35,239 nucleotides of DNA from the NCBI GenBank assembly GCA_001803225.1, contig MHBF01000088.1, forward strand, positions 1 through 35,239, written 5' to 3'. The notes under the pieces were generated by a model. It ran no database searches, had not been told where the DNA came from, and saw only the letters and a program-made list of their open reading frames with translations. The position numbers were made by a program, and so were the translations under genes. Source of the DNA: Lentisphaerae bacterium GWF2_44_16. GTDB taxonomy: Bacteria > Verrucomicrobiota > Lentisphaeria > Victivallales > GWF2-45-14. Positions within the stretch are counted from its first letter, which is position 1. Every line of letters starts with the position of its first letter. Below are positions 32,196 through 35,239 of this stretch, one piece after another.

Positions 32196-32729
32196 TCAGC
32201 CGTTGTTTTTCAGCGCGTTTATCTTATCCCTCACAACGGCCGCTTTTTCATATTCTTCTCTCTGGACAAGCTCATCCAGTTCCTTCTGTAAATTCATTAT
32301 TTCAAGCATGAGTTTTCCGGCTTCCCTGTTATTTTCACCGCCCGGCCTCTTGCCGACATGCATAGCGCCCCTGTGCATGTTTTTCAGCGCCGAAGTCAGT
32401 ATTTCTCTGAACACCTGATAGCATTTGGCGCAACCAAGCCTTCCAGTTTTGCGGAACTTCGCGGTATCCCAGCCGCAGTCTTCGCAGACCAGGAGGTTCT
32501 GCGGCTCGGCAGAAGACAGTTCTTCCTTATGCTCTTCATCCTGCGTCATGTCAATCTGGCCGGAAAGATTGTAAAGCATTTCGGCAAGATTAAAGCCCTG
32601 AAGCACGGGATCGCTCTGTGATTTTTTTGCGGCGCATTCAGCACATATATGCAGGGATTTCTTTTCACCGTTCACGATTTCCTGTATATGTATGGTGGCG
32701 GGATTCTTATTGCAAATTTTGCACAACAT
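32196..32729 (-). CDS. mcsA: McsA, zinc-finger activator of McsB
   Basis: A 177-residue protein with paired CxxC zinc-binding motifs: Cys3/Cys6 with Cys29/Cys32, and Cys82/Cys85 with Cys100/Cys103. A C-terminal UvrB/UvrC (UVR) helical-hairpin motif follows at about 143-174. This is the layout of McsA, which stimulates McsB kinase activity in Firmicutes. It lies directly upstream of mcsB and on the same strand, confirming the assignment. The 64-bp gap before it, after the aldolase gene, contains a possible promoter. Confidence 0.93.
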   Translation of the reverse strand: MLCKICNKNPATIHIQEIVNGEKKSLHICAECAAKKSQSDPVLQGFNLAEMLYNLSGQIDMTQDEEHKEELSSAEPQNLLVCEDCGWDTAKFRKTGRLGCAKCYQVFREILTSALKNMHRGAMHVGKRPGGENNREAGKLMLEIMNLQKELDELVQREEYEKAAVVRDKINALKNNG

Positions 32730-32764
32730 ATCAGCACCCGTTTATTTTATTTGATTTTCATTAA

Positions 32765-32792
32765 ATTAAAAGCTCACCAGAACAGATTTCAA
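32765..32792 (-). promoter_or_regulatory. Possible promoter of mcsA-mcsB-kinase operon
   Basis: Read on the minus strand, TTGAAA (32792-32787) and TTTAAT (32770-32765) are separated by 16 nt and lie about 35 nt upstream of the mcsA start codon. Both boxes are fair matches. Read-through from the aldolase gene is an alternative. No CtsR-like direct heptad repeat was recognised. Confidence 0.35.
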
Positions 32793-32793
32793 T

Positions 32794-33435
32794 CTACTGT
32801 CTTTTCATGAACCTGTCAAGCTCCGCCATATCCCTCGCGCCCAGTTCCACGGCATCATCACGAAGAACACCTCTGTTGATAATTGTTATTTTAGCGGCGG
32901 CCTCCAACACTTCAAGCCTGTCAAACGCCTCCAAAAGGGATTTGCCGACAGCAAGCGCACCGTGATTTCTCATGACAATACAGTTTGAAGAAGCTGACGC
33001 TGCGGAAACAGCTTTTGCCAGCTCTTCGGAACCCATGCAATAATACTCCGCATACGCTATCTCCCCTAAAATGGCATAGGATTCTGCAAGAAATTTATTG
33101 CTTATCCGCGCCTTTGACGCGGCAAACGCGCTCACGTTCACGGGATGCGCATGGACTATAGCTTCCACATCGGGACGGCTTTTATAAATCCCCAGATGCA
33201 TGCGGCTTTCAATTGTCGGCCTGAACGGCAACCCTGTAATATTGCCGTCCATGTCAAGCTGACCGATTTCGCATCCTTTCATCTGTCCTTTATCAGACGC
33301 GGACGGGGTAATCAGCACTGTACCGTCCTTCCATCTCATGGAAATATTCCCGCCTGAAGTAGTTGTCAATCCCTGCGTGTAAAGCCGCCTCATAAAATAT
33401 GCTATCGTATCTTTAGCCTCATCCAACTTCATCAT
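32794..33435 (-). CDS. Class II aldolase (L-fuculose-1-phosphate aldolase/adducin family)
   Basis: A 213-residue zinc aldolase-type protein. The zinc ligands and acid correspond closely to those of L-fuculose-1-phosphate aldolase (Glu73, His92, His94, His155): Glu76 in PTIESRMHL, His95 and His97 in VHAHPVN, and His158 in RNHGALAV. The GGNIS motif (28-32) for phosphate binding is also present. Fuculose-, rhamnulose- and ribulose-phosphate aldolases and epimerases and methylthioribulose-phosphate dehydratase share this fold, so the substrate is uncertain. Two adjacent ATG codons (33433 and 33430 on the plus-strand map) are possible starts behind AGAAGGG; the difference is one residue. No kinase or isomerase for a deoxysugar is adjacent. 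It precedes mcsA on the same strand. Confidence 0.88.
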   Translation of the reverse strand: MMKLDEAKDTIAYFMRRLYTQGLTTTSGGNISMRWKDGTVLITPSASDKGQMKGCEIGQLDMDGNITGLPFRPTIESRMHLGIYKSRPDVEAIVHAHPVNVSAFAASKARISNKFLAESYAILGEIAYAEYYCMGSEELAKAVSAASASSNCIVMRNHGALAVGKSLLEAFDRLEVLEAAAKITIINRGVLRDDAVELGARDMAELDRFMKRQ

Positions 33436-33519
33436 TCAGCCCTTCTGCTAAGATTTTAAATATGCTCCCAAATAATACGATATTTAACGCCAAAATTCAA
33501 TAGCGGACGGATATATTCT

Positions 33520-35239
33520 TCATTCATTGTTTTTTATTCTGCAGAAGATATGAAGCCCGTCATCAATGAGTTTTGTAAAGCTTTCCGGATGCCCCGAAAC
33601 CCAGGATAATTCCTGCTGTTTATTATAAAAGCCGTTTGTTTCACTGCTCAGATCTATAAGTAGATAATCGGCATTCGCTTTTTTGAGCCGTTCCAGCCAT
33701 ATCTCATATGATATCGGCGTTTCCCGCATTTCCCTGAATGAACTGAAATCATGAACATGCGCTGAATTAACTGAGCTTATGGGTATATAGTGAACCTTGT
33801 TTCCGGGCATATACTCCAGAAACATATAGTTGTACCATCCACCCACGGAAGCAACTATAACTTTTTTCCCTTTTTCGTAATCCGTCATGACAATATCAAA
33901 GCACTCAGCCGCGACAGGCCCCAGAAGATACTTATAACAGACCTTTTTAGCCTCCAAGCTTATGGTAAAGCAATACGGAATATAAAGCGCAGGCAGCAGA
34001 TATATTCCTGGAAACGCTTTTCTTAATAACTTTCCAGATAGAAATGCCAGTAAAGCAATGGAAAGAAGCAGTATCAGCACTGCCTGCGCGCTCTTTTCCC
34101 ATGTCGTAAAATTCAATACAACGCAAATCAAAAAAACAATAACGGCACAAAATGGAAAAGAAGTATCCCTGATACTATCAGCAAAAGGTATCAGCAACAA
34201 AGAACTCAGCATGATTAACGGAATAAACTGCCTTGCCCCGGTCATGGCCGGATAATAATATATCTGCACAAGAAAAAGGCCAATCACCGCAATCGCCAGA
34301 GAAATAACGACGTATCCGCTGATTTTGGTTTTTTTCACAAAAAAAGCAAATGCCAATGCCGCAAACGGAACCGCACCGTAAAAAATCAGCGAAACATAAT
34401 TCAAGCCCCAGATACCCTCTGAAAAAAACAATTCAATCGCGGCCTTTCCCAACCCCGCGGCCGGACGATCAAAAACAATTCCGTTCGGAAATATATCCAG
34501 GCCCGCTATACAGACTTTCACAGGATAAAACGGATTGCCCGTATCAATCCAATTCCACAAATAACAAGGAAGCGCCGCAAAAAAAGCCGCGATATCCATG
34601 ATAATAATGTTTTTGCGCAGCTTTTTCTTCGCGCAGAAAAAAATAATAGAAAAGAAAGCTGTTAAAAGCGGCGTAAGCATCAGACCTATAAGTTTGATGG
34701 AAGCGGAAGCCCCCAGAATTAAGCCGCTTAAAATCGATATCCTCCAGTCTTTCCGCTCCACGCTTAAAAGCATCAATGCAAATCCCAGCGTCAGAAAAAC
34801 ACCGTTCAGGACATCACTGTATCCCATAACCGAATTTGCCGATATGAGTCTAGTATAAAACATTATATCCAGCGCCGCCAAACAAGCCGTTCTCTTCACG
34901 TCAAAAATTTCCCCGATCATCAAAAAGGCGCTGCCGATCGCAAGAAGCAATATGAGCTGTAGGAATATCGCTATTGAAGAATTATTGAATGGTATCATCA
35001 TCCATCCGTAGAAAATTTCACCGTATATGGGAAAATACTCATGAGGAAGGCCAAGGAGCGGCACCCTGGAAATACGCCCGTCCGCTATCCAGGTCGCCGG
35101 GTAAAAGAAATGGTACAGATAGGTATCCGTTCCAGATTGAATTGTAGTACCGTATAAGTAGCGCGCCATGCCAACAAAAAAGATTATCAGAAGAATTCTT
35201 TCGCTGAGATTAAAAGGCCGCACTGGAGGAAGACTGGAC
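33520..35239 (-). CDS. GT-C-type membrane glycosyltransferase, probably 5'-partial
   Basis: At least 567 residues with about eleven or twelve membrane helices followed by a soluble C-terminal part of about 120 residues. The first external loop has TDTYLYHFFYPATWI, where the Asp and the YH pair recall the acidic loop of GT-C enzymes (ArnT/GT39-like) that use polyprenyl-phosphate sugars. A GTG at 35221-35223 could start translation, but it has no ribosome site. The frame stays open to the window edge, so the true start may lie outside. Members transfer sugars to lipids, proteins or polysaccharides on the outer face of the membrane. The donor and acceptor here are unknown. The gene is followed by 84 bp before the aldolase gene on the same strand. 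Confidence 0.7.
   Translation of the reverse strand, partial: SSLPPVRPFNLSERILLIIFFVGMARYLYGTTIQSGTDTYLYHFFYPATWIADGRISRVPLLGLPHEYFPIYGEIFYGWMMIPFNNSSIAIFLQLILLLAIGSAFLMIGEIFDVKRTACLAALDIMFYTRLISANSVMGYSDVLNGVFLTLGFALMLLSVERKDWRISILSGLILGASASIKLIGLMLTPLLTAFFSIIFFCAKKKLRKNIIIMDIAAFFAALPCYLWNWIDTGNPFYPVKVCIAGLDIFPNGIVFDRPAAGLGKAAIELFFSEGIWGLNYVSLIFYGAVPFAALAFAFFVKKTKISGYVVISLAIAVIGLFLVQIYYYPAMTGARQFIPLIMLSSLLLIPFADSIRDTSFPFCAVIVFLICVVLNFTTWEKSAQAVLILLLSIALLAFLSGKLLRKAFPGIYLLPALYIPYCFTISLEAKKVCYKYLLGPVAAECFDIVMTDYEKGKKVIVASVGGWYNYMFLEYMPGNKVHYIPISSVNSAHVHDFSSFREMRETPISYEIWLERLKKANADYLLIDLSSETNGFYNKQQELSWVSGHPESFTKLIDDGLHIFCRIKNNE

Overview
The window reads as a gene-dense bacterial chromosome of moderate G+C, most likely from the PVC superphylum and probably Lentisphaerota (Victivallales-like). 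That assignment is inference. It rests on a pseudopilin with the FTLIELL leader and an H-X9-DG tail beside a secreted glycan-degradation locus, a DUF4091/GH123-like enzyme with a CBM9-like tail, and mcsA-mcsB without ctsR or clpC. No rRNA, CRISPR array or complete insertion sequence was seen.

Layout. 1-4720 (+): a MarC-type membrane protein; an overlapping three-gene unit (AdoMet-decarboxylase-like pyruvoyl enzyme, phytochelatin-synthase-like exported protein, exported M20 amidohydrolase); then a five-to-six-helix membrane protein coupled to rsmG. 4721-5013: a decayed VapBC-type toxin-antitoxin pair. 4993-7496 (-): an operon of cysteine-synthase-like PLP enzyme, Asp/Glu-type racemase and TrmB-family regulator. 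It starts at a consensus promoter whose -10 overlaps a perfect inverted repeat. 7634-8881 (+): a strong promoter, a ~200 nt structured leader and an unknown membrane protein. 8885-10779 (-): a sugar isomerase/epimerase-like TIM barrel and a metallophosphoesterase.

10864-22256 (+) is a carbohydrate-utilisation locus. A GntR/LacI-type regulator with its own palindromic operator is followed by a six-hairpin glycosidase-like protein, a heparinase II/III-like protein, a secreted carbohydrate-binding protein, a 1190-residue secreted GH123-like protein, a pseudopilin and a GH43 enzyme. The two barrel enzymes and GH43 lack signal peptides while the other three proteins are exported. This suggests surface capture and trimming followed by intracellular breakdown. 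A ~30-codon relic of a Gfo/Idh/MocA dehydrogenase sits just before GH43.

22257-23665 is an accessory-looking junction: ~700 bp without a convincing gene but with several inverted repeats, an ORF6N-domain gene with its own promoter, and tRNA-Arg(UCU) on the minus strand. 23721-26697 (+) is nupC-dapF-dapA, closed by a strong terminator. 26982-29060 (+) is ptsH-ptsI. 29106-33435 (-) is a class II aldolase, mcsA, mcsB and a sensor histidine kinase whose membrane domain resembles the VUT/YhhQ queuosine-precursor transporter family. 33520 to the window edge (-) is a GT-C-type membrane glycosyltransferase, probably cut at its 5' end.

The observations most worth follow-up are the pyruvoyl decarboxylase/phytochelatin-synthase/M20 unit, the promoter-operator of the racemase operon, and the transporter-like sensor kinase joined to the protein-arginine-kinase genes.
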